From: Streptomyces longisporoflavus
GTDB taxonomy: Bacteria > Actinomycetota > Actinomycetes > Streptomycetales > Streptomycetaceae
Length of the DNA stretch: 64,000 bases
Assembly (NCBI RefSeq): GCF_014649775.1
Contig: NZ_BMTR01000017.1
Span: 62,001 to 126,000, forward strand
Reading direction: 5' to 3'
Under the pieces are notes generated by a model. The model ran no database searches. It was not told where the DNA came from and saw only the letters and a program-made list of their open reading frames with translations. Shown here one piece after another: positions 26,399-34,206 of the stretch. Made by a program: the position numbers and the translations under genes. The stretch's first letter is position 1; every line of letters starts with the position of its first letter.

Positions 26399-26899
26399 TT
26401 GGCCAAGCTCGCAGCCGTGCTGGCGTCGGCCTTCCACGTCGATGTTCCGGATGTGGATGTTGCCGACGCCCTCGGCGATCCCGACCTGCGGAACTGGGAA
26501 GCTGCCGTGTCGTGCGAATACAGCACGCTTCGCGGGAATCTGGCGTGGTCTTTGGAGATCTACGCCCAGAAGTTCGTCACCGGCCCTCCGTCGGAGTCGG
26601 TGCTGGCACAGCAAGTCGCCGCCGCTACCGGGGCAGTGGTTCTCTTCCCTGCCGAGGAGAATCTGCCCAGCGCCTACTGGGCAGCCACTCCCGAACGGCA
26701 CTTCACGCGGGTTCGCCTCTATGAATCCGACGACGAGGCGCCCGTCTATCGCGTGGACGCCATCGAATCCCCGGTCCGGCAGTTCCCCGACGCACGAGTC
26801 ATGAGAATCCCGGAAGTAGTCAGGGAGTTGAAGATCCCAACCCCGGTCTCAGACAGCTTCGACGACCAGGGTCCCCGCACAGCCCCCCGCTCCAGGTGA
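26399..26899 (+). pseudogene. Immunity-like paralogue, N-terminal part
   Basis: A 166-codon frame from a TTG at 26399. It matches the N-terminal domain of the product of 16768-17622, sharing CEYSTLRGNLAWSLEIYA, a central HFTRVRLYESDDEAPVYRVD region and RIPEVVRELKIPTPVSDS. The first 10-15 residues of the relative are missing here: an in-frame stop lies at 26387-26389, although the codons just after it still read SGLL as in the relative. It then ends at a TGA where the relative continues into its second domain. Either a decayed gene or a natural one-domain version. Confidence 0.55.
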
Positions 26900-26903
26900 G
26901 CCG

Positions 26904-27230
26904 GTGCACATCATTTCGGATCGCCTCAGGGCATGGGAGAAACTCGTAGGCCACCTGGCCTCTGGATGGGCCGGCTCCGGCTGGTGCCCTCCGGACCTGT
27001 ACCGAGAGCGCCTCGACGCGCGGAGCGCCCTCGATGCTGCCCCCGGACAGCTCCCTCCGGCCGCGGCGGCGGTGCTCCAACGCAGCCTTCAGCAGTTGGA
27101 CAGCGCCTATGTCGGGCTCACCATGGAAGACGGACAGGGCCTGCTGGCCGAGCTGCTCCTGGGACCGGAACCGCGGAGTGCGCAGCTGGGCTGGTGGTGG
27201 TATCGACGGCCCGAACCGTTGCCCTGGTAG
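26904..27230 (+). CDS. Immunity-like paralogue, C-terminal part
   Basis: A 108-residue frame from a GTG at 26904, five bases after the preceding stop and in another frame. It matches the C-terminal domain of the product of 16768-17622: LRAWEKLVGHLASGWAGSGW corresponds to its NWERLGNRMHSGWPPAGWY region, and WWWYRRPEPLPW to its C-terminal end. Together with 26399-26899 it covers nearly the whole relative, so the two are either a frameshifted gene or two separately encoded domains. No good ribosome site is seen, which favours the frameshift reading. Confidence 0.5.
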   Translation: MHIISDRLRAWEKLVGHLASGWAGSGWCPPDLYRERLDARSALDAAPGQLPPAAAAVLQRSLQQLDSAYVGLTMEDGQGLLAELLLGPEPRSAQLGWWWYRRPEPLPW

Positions 27231-27288
27231 TCCGGTGCGCCCCCGGCACGGCATGCACGGCGAGAGGCTTCCCGAAGGGCTCAGCCAA

Positions 27289-27780
27289 GTGACCAGCAAC
27301 TGGACCTACTGCGAGGAGTGGAACAACCTCACCGAGGAACCTATGGACCCGCTGACACCGGAGCAGGCACACGCACGCCATACCTCAGGTGACCTGTACA
27401 CCGCCGTCCTGTTCGCCGACGGCAACCCATCGCCTGAACTGCGCGTCGAGGTCCTCCTGGAGACCGCATTCACGGCCGTCATCTTTATGGACAAGCTCGG
27501 ACGCGATGAATTGCGCTACAGCTTCACGGTGATGAACGGCGCCCTCTTCCTGAAGACGGTCAGGGCCTACGACTACGGGGAATCCCAGGAGCAGGGCGGC
27601 TACGCGGACGCCTGGCGCATGGAGTCATACGACTTCACACCGGACGGCATCGCTGTCCAGGTGGTCGAAGTCGGAGACGAAGTCTCCAGCGAGAGCCGTC
27701 GAAACATCGACGTGACCGGCAACTGGGAGCCCATCCCCCAGTTCGGCGCCTACGACTCACTGATCCGACGGGAACGGTGA
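27289..27780 (+). CDS. Hypothetical protein, possible immunity protein
   Basis: A 163-residue soluble, acidic protein beginning VTSNWTYCEEWNNL with GTG at 27289, preceded by GAAGGG at suitable spacing. A later ATG (MDPLTPEQAHARH) is an alternative. The second half is predicted beta-rich (RYSFTVMNGALFLKTVRAYDY, then DGIAVQVVEVGDEV). I do not recognise the family. Its small size, acidity and position among immunity-like genes downstream of a T7SS toxin locus make an immunity or anti-toxin role plausible, with no direct evidence. Confidence 0.6.
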   Translation: MTSNWTYCEEWNNLTEEPMDPLTPEQAHARHTSGDLYTAVLFADGNPSPELRVEVLLETAFTAVIFMDKLGRDELRYSFTVMNGALFLKTVRAYDYGESQEQGGYADAWRMESYDFTPDGIAVQVVEVGDEVSSESRRNIDVTGNWEPIPQFGAYDSLIRRER

Positions 27781-27839
27781 GCAGCAGCCGCTATGGATTT
27801 CGACTGGATTGAGTTCGGGTGCCCAGGGCGGCAGTTGAC

Positions 27840-28314
27840 AGACGCTCGGCCTGGCTGCGCTGGCAGCGCGACTTGATCTAGCGGCGCCATGCCCGCACCT
27901 GCAGGCCGAAGAGACCAGGCCGGCCACCCACGGTCCGCTCGATCCGCGCGCTGATCCTCCGACTGGTCCGGGAGAACCCGTCGTAGGGCTACCGCCGGGT
28001 GCACGGGGAACTCGCCACCCTCGGTATAAAGGGTCGCCGTCTTCACCGGATACCCCGCATGAACGCCATCATGGAACGCTGGGTCCAGACCTGCCGCCAC
28101 GAACTCCTGGACCGCACCCTCGTCTGGAACGAGCGCCATCTACGCCACGCGCTCCACCGATTCGGACTGCACGACAACACCGACCGGCCCCACCAAGCGA
28201 CGGACCAGACAGCCCCCCCTACGCGCTCTCCCACGCACAGATCACCCAACTGAAAGAACGCCGGAGAGACCGCCTCGGCGGAGCCCTCCACGAATACCAA
28301 CATGCCGCTTGAAC
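27840..28314 (+). pseudogene. Decayed rve/IS481-like transposase
   Basis: In one frame the sequence reads AWLRWQRDLI, stop, a basic region, LILRLVRENPS, stop, GYRRVHGELATLGIKGRR, then directly MNAIMERWVQTCRHELLDRT and RFGLHDNTDRPHQA. A shifted frame carries the usual ending RRDRLGGALHEYQHAA to a stop at 28314. The two in-frame stops, the loss of the catalytic DDE core between LGIK and NAIMERW, and the frameshift make it non-functional. The missing core segment is the part represented by the fragment at 12373-12456, though the two need not come from one copy. Confidence 0.75.
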
Positions 28315-28756
28315 TGCACGGATAGAGTTTTCGGCAGGCGCAGGTCTGGCGCTCATCGCCTACGGGCCGGGCCCGGACTCCTGTGTCACCGACGTCTACT
28401 TCATCCCTGCCGAGTACCGCACCGAAGGCGCCTGACAAGCCGCCTACCGCGCATCAGCGCCATGCCTTCCGAAGGGCCGGACTCGGTACGCGCGAGCTCC
28501 ACGTCGGCCGCCGTCCTGGCTGCCGCTGGGCGAGAGCGGGCAACAGCGAACAGGCAGCCCGCGTGCGGGAAATCCCGAACGCCAGGCTCATAGATCGGCA
28601 CTTGTTCCGGGTCGCACCGCGGCCGGCGTTCTTCGCCATTTTCCGATTTGGATCACGCCAATCTGTACGTCTTACGCCTCGGCAGTTGAGTCGCCTGTTA
28701 AACGTGGTGCTCCCGTGCCCCACGAGGAGGGTGCGGCGGAGCATTGAGGGGGGAAA
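28315..28756. other. Intergenic region with a short gene remnant
   Basis: About 440 bases. Its first part, up to a TGA at about 28437, reads IEFSAGAGLALIAYGPG and then CVTDVYFIPAEYRTEGA in frame, which looks like the C-terminal end of a real protein cut off by the transposase insertion. I do not recognise the protein. The remainder has no gene; it should carry the promoter of the secreted nuclease gene. Confidence 0.4.
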
Positions 28757-30148
28757 GTGCAGAGAACTCGAATATCGCGTCTACGCGTTTCCATGGTGCT
28801 GCTTCCGGCGGTACTGGCTGCATTGGTCGTACCGCTCGGTAGCGCCCAGGCAGATGAGGCCGCCTCGGAGATCATCACTACCAGCGGGCCCATCGGGGCC
28901 AAGACTCCGGATCTCGCTGAGCTGAGGAAACCCGGAGCCTGGGACAGGTACCTCAAGAAGGCCGCGGCTGCCGAGGCGCAGCAGCCCACGGTGCCGCACG
29001 AAACGGTCGGGCCCGCGCGCTCTGGCGCAGCCCGGTCGCCTGAGGAATCGGCGGTGCCCCCTGCAGAGCAGGACCCTGCATCCGCGCCACAGGTATCGCT
29101 GCCTGAGCCCTCTCACACCATGTCTAAGGTTGAGTGTCTCGAAGGTCTGGGGAGCAAGGAGTTCTTCATCAAGAGCCGCTTTGCCGTGTGCTCAGGACGC
29201 GAGTTCACTAACACGTGGTTCACTAACCGGGAACCACTGGGGATGAGCCATTTCACGGTACTGGCCATCGGGACCATTGCGAAGAACAGTCGCACCATGA
29301 CCGTCACCTACCACTTCGTCGGCTTCAATGCTACGGGGCGGCAGAATGCGGCTGGCCTGGGCATCACGACGCGGGTGAAGATCGCACAGAGCTGGCCGAG
29401 CACCGCGAAGTACAAGCTCGGCGGAACTGCCTTGCCCCTGAAGAAGACGTGGTCACAGCTCGTTGCTCAGGGCAGCTTCAAGCACACGGTTTATGCGGCC
29501 GCCGACCAGGGATCCAGCGGGTCCACGGACACCGTATTCGCCGCCTACCAGCCCAACATCAAGTTGTCGCCCCCGCCAGGCTGGACCATCGGCCTGCCCA
29601 GCGACAGCGACATCTTCATGCTGCCGCCCCGCTGGGACAAGGCCACGTACCTGCCGAACAGAGCAAAGGGAGCAGCGGTGTTCAGCGTGGTGACAGCGCT
29701 GAAATTGAGCACAAAGCCGAGTGCTCCGGAGTGGGATGTGGCCAAGCACATCAAGCTGGCCTACACCAACCCCGGCGCGACCAAGCCGCCCTACAGCGGT
29801 AAGAAGCTCCCCGGAAATAGCGCAAATGCGCCGCTGACACGTCTGTACAAGGACGCAGCTCGCAGGAAAGAGAATCGCAACAGGGCAATCTACAACTGCA
29901 AGAAGTATTACGGGGCGGATTACACCGAGGGCGGCAGGAAAGAGTGCGACGAATTCCCCATGGCCACTACGTACGAAGGTGCAGCCAAGTCCAAGTACGA
30001 CCCTCGGGCACACCCGAAGAACTTCAGCGCAAAGCCCGTGGATGAAAAGGCGAACGGAGCAGCCGGAAACCTTTCCGCACAGTACTACGACAAGAACAGG
30101 ATCCTGGACGGTCCGGATGACGGGTTCCTGGTGAAGATCACGTCCTGA
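28757..30148 (+). CDS. Secreted protein with NucA/NucB-type deoxyribonuclease domain
   Basis: A 463-residue protein with a Sec signal peptide (about residues 1-32: basic start, VSMVLLPAVLAALVVPLG, cleavage after SAQA). A polar region follows, then a beta-rich domain with cysteines (KVECLEG, AVCSGREF). The C-terminus (about 370-463) has NCKKYYG and RKECDEFPMATTYEGAAK, resembling the NucA/NucB motif (D-E-Y-P-F-A with a downstream E-G-G) of secreted bacterial DNases. The GTG start at 28757 follows a run of G and A. It could be an antibacterial or DNA-scavenging nuclease. Being Sec-type, it probably does not use the T7SS. Confidence 0.75.
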   Translation: MQRTRISRLRVSMVLLPAVLAALVVPLGSAQADEAASEIITTSGPIGAKTPDLAELRKPGAWDRYLKKAAAAEAQQPTVPHETVGPARSGAARSPEESAVPPAEQDPASAPQVSLPEPSHTMSKVECLEGLGSKEFFIKSRFAVCSGREFTNTWFTNREPLGMSHFTVLAIGTIAKNSRTMTVTYHFVGFNATGRQNAAGLGITTRVKIAQSWPSTAKYKLGGTALPLKKTWSQLVAQGSFKHTVYAAADQGSSGSTDTVFAAYQPNIKLSPPPGWTIGLPSDSDIFMLPPRWDKATYLPNRAKGAAVFSVVTALKLSTKPSAPEWDVAKHIKLAYTNPGATKPPYSGKKLPGNSANAPLTRLYKDAARRKENRNRAIYNCKKYYGADYTEGGRKECDEFPMATTYEGAAKSKYDPRAHPKNFSAKPVDEKANGAAGNLSAQYYDKNRILDGPDDGFLVKITS

Positions 30149-30160
30149 TGCGGCTATGAA

Positions 30161-30194
30161 GCCAGGGGTGAAGCGAGGCTACCCCACCCCTGGC
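30161..30194. terminator. Bidirectional terminator between converging genes
   Basis: A perfect 10-bp stem (30161-30170 with 30185-30194) encloses a 14-base loop, with AAGCC before and GGCTTT after. It lies between the nuclease gene and the minus-strand gene that ends at 30205. Confidence 0.75.
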
Positions 30195-30204
30195 TTTCCG
30201 TATG

Positions 30205-30663
30205 TCAACTGTGTGGCCAGAACTGCAGGACGTAACGCTCCACCCCTTCCGGGACTCCGAGGCGCGCCGCCGCTTCCACCTCTCCGCGTCCACTGCAAAC
30301 CGCCCTGATCTGCCACGTTTCGGAGCCATCCGACAACGTGACCGGTTCTGGCATCGGACCGCTGGCAACGCCTCGGGCTTCGAGTTTTCCCGACTTGCAA
30401 GCAATCGCCGCGAGGGCAGTCTCCTCCCAGTTGCCAGCCGGCTCCGACGGCTCTGAGTCCCACACTTCGATGACCAGCGTGGCGGTGTGCGTGTGGCCAC
30501 CGCTGGTGAAATCGAGGCGGCCCGGACGCGACGTCAGGAAGGGACCACGCTCCCACCCTTCGGGAAACCCCACGGGAACTTGCCCGTCATCGAAATCCTG
30601 GAGGGCGAACCCGTAGAAGTCGACTTCCACCGGAACCTCTTCGCGACTGAGCAGCTCAGGCAT
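30205..30663 (-). CDS. Hypothetical protein
   Basis: A 152-residue soluble protein starting at ATG 30663 (MPELLSREEVPVEVDFYGFA). No signal peptide or membrane helix. It is acidic and rich in beta-prone segments (ATLVIEVWDSEPSE, ETWQIRAVCSG). It converges on the secreted nuclease gene. Small acidic neighbours of nucleases are sometimes inhibitors, but the opposite orientation and the nuclease's export signal make this only a guess. I do not recognise the family. Confidence 0.6.
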   Translation of the reverse strand: MPELLSREEVPVEVDFYGFALQDFDDGQVPVGFPEGWERGPFLTSRPGRLDFTSGGHTHTATLVIEVWDSEPSEPAGNWEETALAAIACKSGKLEARGVASGPMPEPVTLSDGSETWQIRAVCSGRGEVEAAARLGVPEGVERYVLQFWPHS

Positions 30664-31082
30664 GCGTGAACCTCCGTAGCCCCTAGATGTCGCTCTCAAC
30701 CTACCGGGCGACGCTGGCGGGAGATCGCTTGCGAGGAGGCGCTCCGTACCGTGCGACGATGCCGGCCGAAGAGGCACACGACGTATCTGGCCTCCGGACG
30801 GCGGACAACGGCGCGAGCTCCCGTCTCACGGCGGCAGCATCCTGAGGGGCCCCACTTGCCGATCTCCGCCCGTACAGGGATGCGCTGTTGTTGATCTGCG
30901 GGGACCGCCCGCCGGGGTGCCGGGTCGTCGCCAACCGTCGCCGTTGCGGCGACAGTGGCGGAGGATCTTCCCGGGTCTTCATTCGGTCGAGTACACGCAG
31001 GCTGCCCAGGACGTCGAGAAGCCTGATAGGTCCGGTTGCGGCCCCGGCCGGCCTGCGTCGTCCAGCCGGGGCATTTCGGTAG
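30664..31082. other. Gene-free stretch
   Basis: About 420 bases with only chance-like open frames on both strands. No repeat or RNA gene stands out. It contains the upstream region of the minus-strand gene at 30205-30663. Confidence 0.5.
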
Positions 31083-31733
31083 CTACAGGACGTCGGTGAG
31101 TTCCTCGAGTCGGGAATCGGGGCGGGGAACGCGTCCCATGCCGAAATCCTCCACGGTGTCGACCTTTAGGCGGCGCACGGCGTCCTGCAGCCGCTTGGGC
31201 AGGCGGGTTTCACGCGGGCCCGTGTCCGGCTGCCGTGCACGGGGGGCGCGCAGGGTGGGTGGGTCGGCGAGGGTGAGGGCCTGCTCTGCCCAGAAGCCGG
31301 CGTCGCGTACTTCGCCGCGGCTGAGGTGGTAGAGGTTCAGGCACTGGGCGGCTACTGCGTTGCCGGCGCCTGCGGAGAATTGCCACCAGAACTGGGCGCC
31401 TTCGTAGCATCCGGCCAGCCTGAGCAGGCAGGCGAAGTGCAGAGCACCGTCGGCGTTGTCGGGCCCGCGGCTGGCGAGCCGGGACAGGCGCCCGGCCGCG
31501 TCGGGATGGTGCAGGACCTGGGTGGACAGGGTGGACAGGGTGTCCAGGCTGACCGCGGCCTCCTCGTGCACGGTGGGCATGCCCCCGGCCGGGCCGGGCA
31601 CGGCGCAGAACATGAGGGTCTGGGTGACGTCTCGGACGATCTCCTGCTTGAGGTCGGCGAGGTCGGCGTCGGTGAAAGGATCGTCCATCTCGGCCTCGGC
31701 GAGCATGCAGTCCATGTGGCTGGGCACAGTCAC
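31083..31733 (-). CDS. Hypothetical partner of the sigma-like factor
   Basis: A 216-residue soluble protein whose GTG start (31733) overlaps the stop of the sigma-factor gene (GTGA), so the two are translationally coupled. The middle is helical with repeated alanine-rich segments (LHFACLLRLAGCYEGAQFWW, VAAQCLNLYHLSRGEVRD), similar to TPR/Sel1-type scaffolds. I recall such two-gene sigma/partner units being frequent in Streptomyces. It may act as an anti-sigma or adaptor protein, but no known anti-sigma motif (such as HxxxCxxC) is visible. Confidence 0.7.
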   Translation of the reverse strand: MTVPSHMDCMLAEAEMDDPFTDADLADLKQEIVRDVTQTLMFCAVPGPAGGMPTVHEEAAVSLDTLSTLSTQVLHHPDAAGRLSRLASRGPDNADGALHFACLLRLAGCYEGAQFWWQFSAGAGNAVAAQCLNLYHLSRGEVRDAGFWAEQALTLADPPTLRAPRARQPDTGPRETRLPKRLQDAVRRLKVDTVEDFGMGRVPRPDSRLEELTDVL

Positions 31734-32197
31734 TCCTTCTCGTCTTCGGCCGGAGCGGTCGGTAGGCCGAGTTCGATGGCGATGCGCTGGCGCGCCAGCC
31801 GCCGGTGGGATCGGACCGTGTCAGCCCTGATGCCCATGATGTGGGCGATGCGTTGCGAGGGGTAGCCCAGGACGTAGTGGAGCACGATGACGTCGTACTG
31901 GCGCTCGGGAAGTTGGGCTATCGCGGTGTAGAGGCCGAGCGCGGATTCCATGGCGGCGAACTTGCATCGCATGGCCTCCAGAGTGGCGCGTGCGGTGTGC
32001 TGGAAGGCGGCGCTCTGCACCATCTGGGCTTGAGCGGGTCGCCCGGACAGCCGCAGGTGGGTCTCCACGCGCAGCTTGAGGAGCTTCCACGCGTACGCCT
32101 CGGGGCTCTCCTCCCTTAGTACGTTGCGCCAGTTCAGCGCGAGGTGGCTGAAGCAGCGGCGGACCACGGCCTTGGCGGCCTGCCCGTCGCCCAGCAT
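31730..32197 (-). CDS. Sigma-70-like factor, start missing or unclear
   Basis: A 155-residue frame from ATG 32197. The C-terminal part has a region-4 helix-turn-helix: LPERQYDVIVLHYVLGYPSQ followed by RIAHIMGIRADTVRSHRRLA. The N-terminal part (AVVRRCFSHLALNWRNVLRE) resembles the atypical region 2 of streptomycete sigma-like proteins. In the same frame, upstream of the ATG, the sequence still reads protein-like (RDLEAFFALYARPHLRYAHS) back to a stop near 32310, with no start codon before the ATG. The gene may therefore have lost its 5' end and be a pseudogene, or start at a non-standard codon. Confidence 0.6.
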   Translation of the reverse strand: MLGDGQAAKAVVRRCFSHLALNWRNVLREESPEAYAWKLLKLRVETHLRLSGRPAQAQMVQSAAFQHTARATLEAMRCKFAAMESALGLYTAIAQLPERQYDVIVLHYVLGYPSQRIAHIMGIRADTVRSHRRLARQRIAIELGLPTAPAEDEKE

Positions 32198-32949
32198 CGA
32201 GTGCGCGTAGCGCAGGTGGGGCCGGGCGTAGAGGGCGAAGAACGCCTCCAGGTCCCGGGTACCGGTTGGGTGCAGGGGGCCGCGGCGGCCCTCGGCAAGG
32301 TCACCCTATCGAGTGGTCCGCGCCGGTCCTGGAGGAGGCCAGGGTCTGACGTCCGCACATCCCCCGACGCGGCTGTTCAGTGAACAGCCGCTATTTCCAG
32401 CGCCGATCCAGCACGGTACGGATAACCAGGGATGACGACAGGTGACGACAGGTCAGAAAATCCAGCACCAATCCAGCACGGCCACAGATTCGGGGTCGCA
32501 CCCCGGAGGGCACGATCCCAAATGAGCCGCGAATAGCCTACTTCAGCAAACTACGCTACGGCAGCCCCTTCAAGCTGTCGCCAAATGTTCAGCCCACACC
32601 GGGAGCGAAACAGCGTCACGACTGTCAACGCGAGCACACCCACTGCGGAGATGCGCAGGGCACCGAGGGCGCAATCGCCACACGCGCGACCACAGAGCTC
32701 GTCCCTCGGGGCGGAGGCACGCCCGACCACGAGCATCTCCGTACCGCGTCCTACAGGCACCACCAGCCACCTACGCCGCGACAAGGGGACGCGCAGGAGC
32801 ACTCAACCCGAAGCGCCACCCCCTCCGAGCTGCACCGCATCTCGCTACCGCGTTCAACCCCTCGATGACGTGTGCACCGAGACATGGAGTCCACGCTGTC
32901 ATGGGGTCGGTGAAAGCCGTCAAGGGGACAAGTGGGAGCACGGCCCCAT

Positions 32950-32995
32950 GCCGAGTATTCGGACAAGGGTGCGATCAGCGCGCCCCCTTGCCTCG
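32950..32995. repeat. Dispersed hairpin element, copy 2
   Basis: 46 bases matching 721-766 at 40 of 46 positions. The hairpin CAAGGG-GCG / CGC-CCCTTG is better paired here than in copy 1. Most differences between copies sit in the arms or loop. Confidence 0.5.
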
Positions 32996-33004
32996 AACAT
33001 CCGA

Positions 33005-33032
33005 CCGGGCAGCGGAGATGCTCCCCGGGAGC
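33005..33032. repeat. Right copy of the 28-base hairpin repeat flanking the island
   Basis: Matches 12499-12526 at 27 of 28 positions; the single difference is in the loop between GCTCCC and GGGAGC. Confidence 0.7.
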
Positions 33033-33105
33033 GACCGGATCGGGTGACCAGCCGTCCACCCCCGGTTGACGTCGCTCCCAGACTCCCGCTCCCTGTGCTC
33101 CCAAC

Positions 33106-33227
<122 letters not shown>

Positions 33228-33335
33228 ATGCGCGTGTCCCGCCGTGTTCTGCGTGAACGCGCAGACAGAACTTTACCGCACGTTCGGGAGTGGTCCGCGC
33301 CCCCTGCCGAGGGGGCGGCGAGGGACAATCGGCTT

Positions 33336-33851
33336 ATGAGCACTGCACCGCGCCCCGATGACCGTGGCCGTGACCGTGATGCCGAAGGGCGGGCCCGTAA
33401 CGCGCGGCCGCGTGATGGGCTCGGGCGGCCGTTGCCGTACGGGGTCGAGGGGGTGGAGCGGCAGCCCGAAGGGGTCACGCGGACGCCCGAGGAGACGGTC
33501 GCTCAGGCGCAGGCCCTGCTTGACGCCGGGCGGCCCTTTCACGCTCACGAGGTCTTCGAGGATGCCTGGAAGTCGGGGCCCGAGGACGAGCGTGACCTGT
33601 GGAAAGGCCTCGCGCAGCTCGCCGTTGGGCTGACCCACTCGGCCCGCGGCAACCTCACGGGCGGGGCGCGGCTGCTGCGCAGGGGGGCGGGCGCGATCGG
33701 CTCGGGCAAGTGGGGTCAGCGGCCGTACGGGATCGATGTGGACGGACTTGTGGGGTGGGCGCGGCAGTTGGCGCAGCTCCTGGAGGGGGACGGGCCCGGG
33801 GTGGACGCGGCCGAGCATGCCCCTCAGCTGCGTGGACGGTCGCTGCAGTAG
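33336..33851 (+). CDS. DUF309-domain protein
   Basis: A 171-residue protein starting at ATG 33336. Residues 1-45 are charged and probably disordered. The DUF309 signature appears as AGRPFHAHEVFEDAWKS (H-x-x-H-E-x-x-E-x-x-W), followed by WKGLAQLAVGLTHSARGN. The fold is an all-helical bundle whose histidines and glutamates may bind metal; no reaction is known to me. It is monocistronic and begins about 110 bases from the tRNA gene, on the chromosomal side of the island boundary. Confidence 0.88.
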   Translation: MSTAPRPDDRGRDRDAEGRARNARPRDGLGRPLPYGVEGVERQPEGVTRTPEETVAQAQALLDAGRPFHAHEVFEDAWKSGPEDERDLWKGLAQLAVGLTHSARGNLTGGARLLRRGAGAIGSGKWGQRPYGIDVDGLVGWARQLAQLLEGDGPGVDAAEHAPQLRGRSLQ

Positions 33852-34206
33852 TTCCTGTCACAGCTGCCCGACCAGGGTGCGGAGGGGGATGGCCTCGGCC
33901 GGCTGCGCCTGGAGCTTCTCGACGAGCGCTGTGTCGATCGCGCCCGTCGGGTGGGGTGGTCGAGGTGCGGGGTCCCTCGCGGGAGCGGGCGGCGAGCGGT
34001 GCGTTCCGGGGTGCTCGGCGAGGCCGCGCGACCCGCGTCGAGGTCCTCCGGGTCGGGGCGCGTGAGCGTAAGGGGTGGATCATGGGTACTTAGGTGCTGC
34101 GCCGCGACCCGGACCGGGCGAACGGGCTCGGCGGCCGGGGCGGCGGCGTCACCGGACCGGACCGGCCCCGCATGCACAGGCACACGCGCGGTGTGAGGGT
34201 GGCCGT
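33852..34206. other. Intergenic region, possible gene remnant
   Basis: About 350 bases. On the minus strand a short frame ending at 33858 reads IDTALVEKLQAQPAEAIPLR and then TLVGQL before a stop, which looks like the C-terminal end of a protein, but the frame is too short for a gene. The rest is GC-rich non-coding sequence with the promoter of the MFS gene. Confidence 0.4.

Larger units (their letters stand above)
32198..33105. other. Gene-free right end of the island with repeated ATCCAGCAC motifs
   Basis: About 900 bases. The first 110 continue the sigma-factor frame without a start. GATCCAGCAC at 32405-32414 and AATCCAGCAC at 32459-32468 and 32470-32479 form a direct-repeat cluster; between them GACGACAGGT is repeated in tandem (about 32434-32453). 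One further GATCCAGCAC lies at the island's left end. A minus-strand frame at 32551-32802 has one possible membrane helix but no other support. Confidence 0.5.

Noticed and set aside
32551..32802. Small minus-strand frame with one possible membrane helix near the island's right end
   Set aside because: No ribosome site, no recognisable family, and composition like neighbouring chance frames; kept only as a note in the intergenic entry.
33858..33950. Protein-like C-terminal tail on the minus strand after the DUF309 gene
   Set aside because: Too short to be a gene; could be a decayed gene end, but I cannot name the parent.
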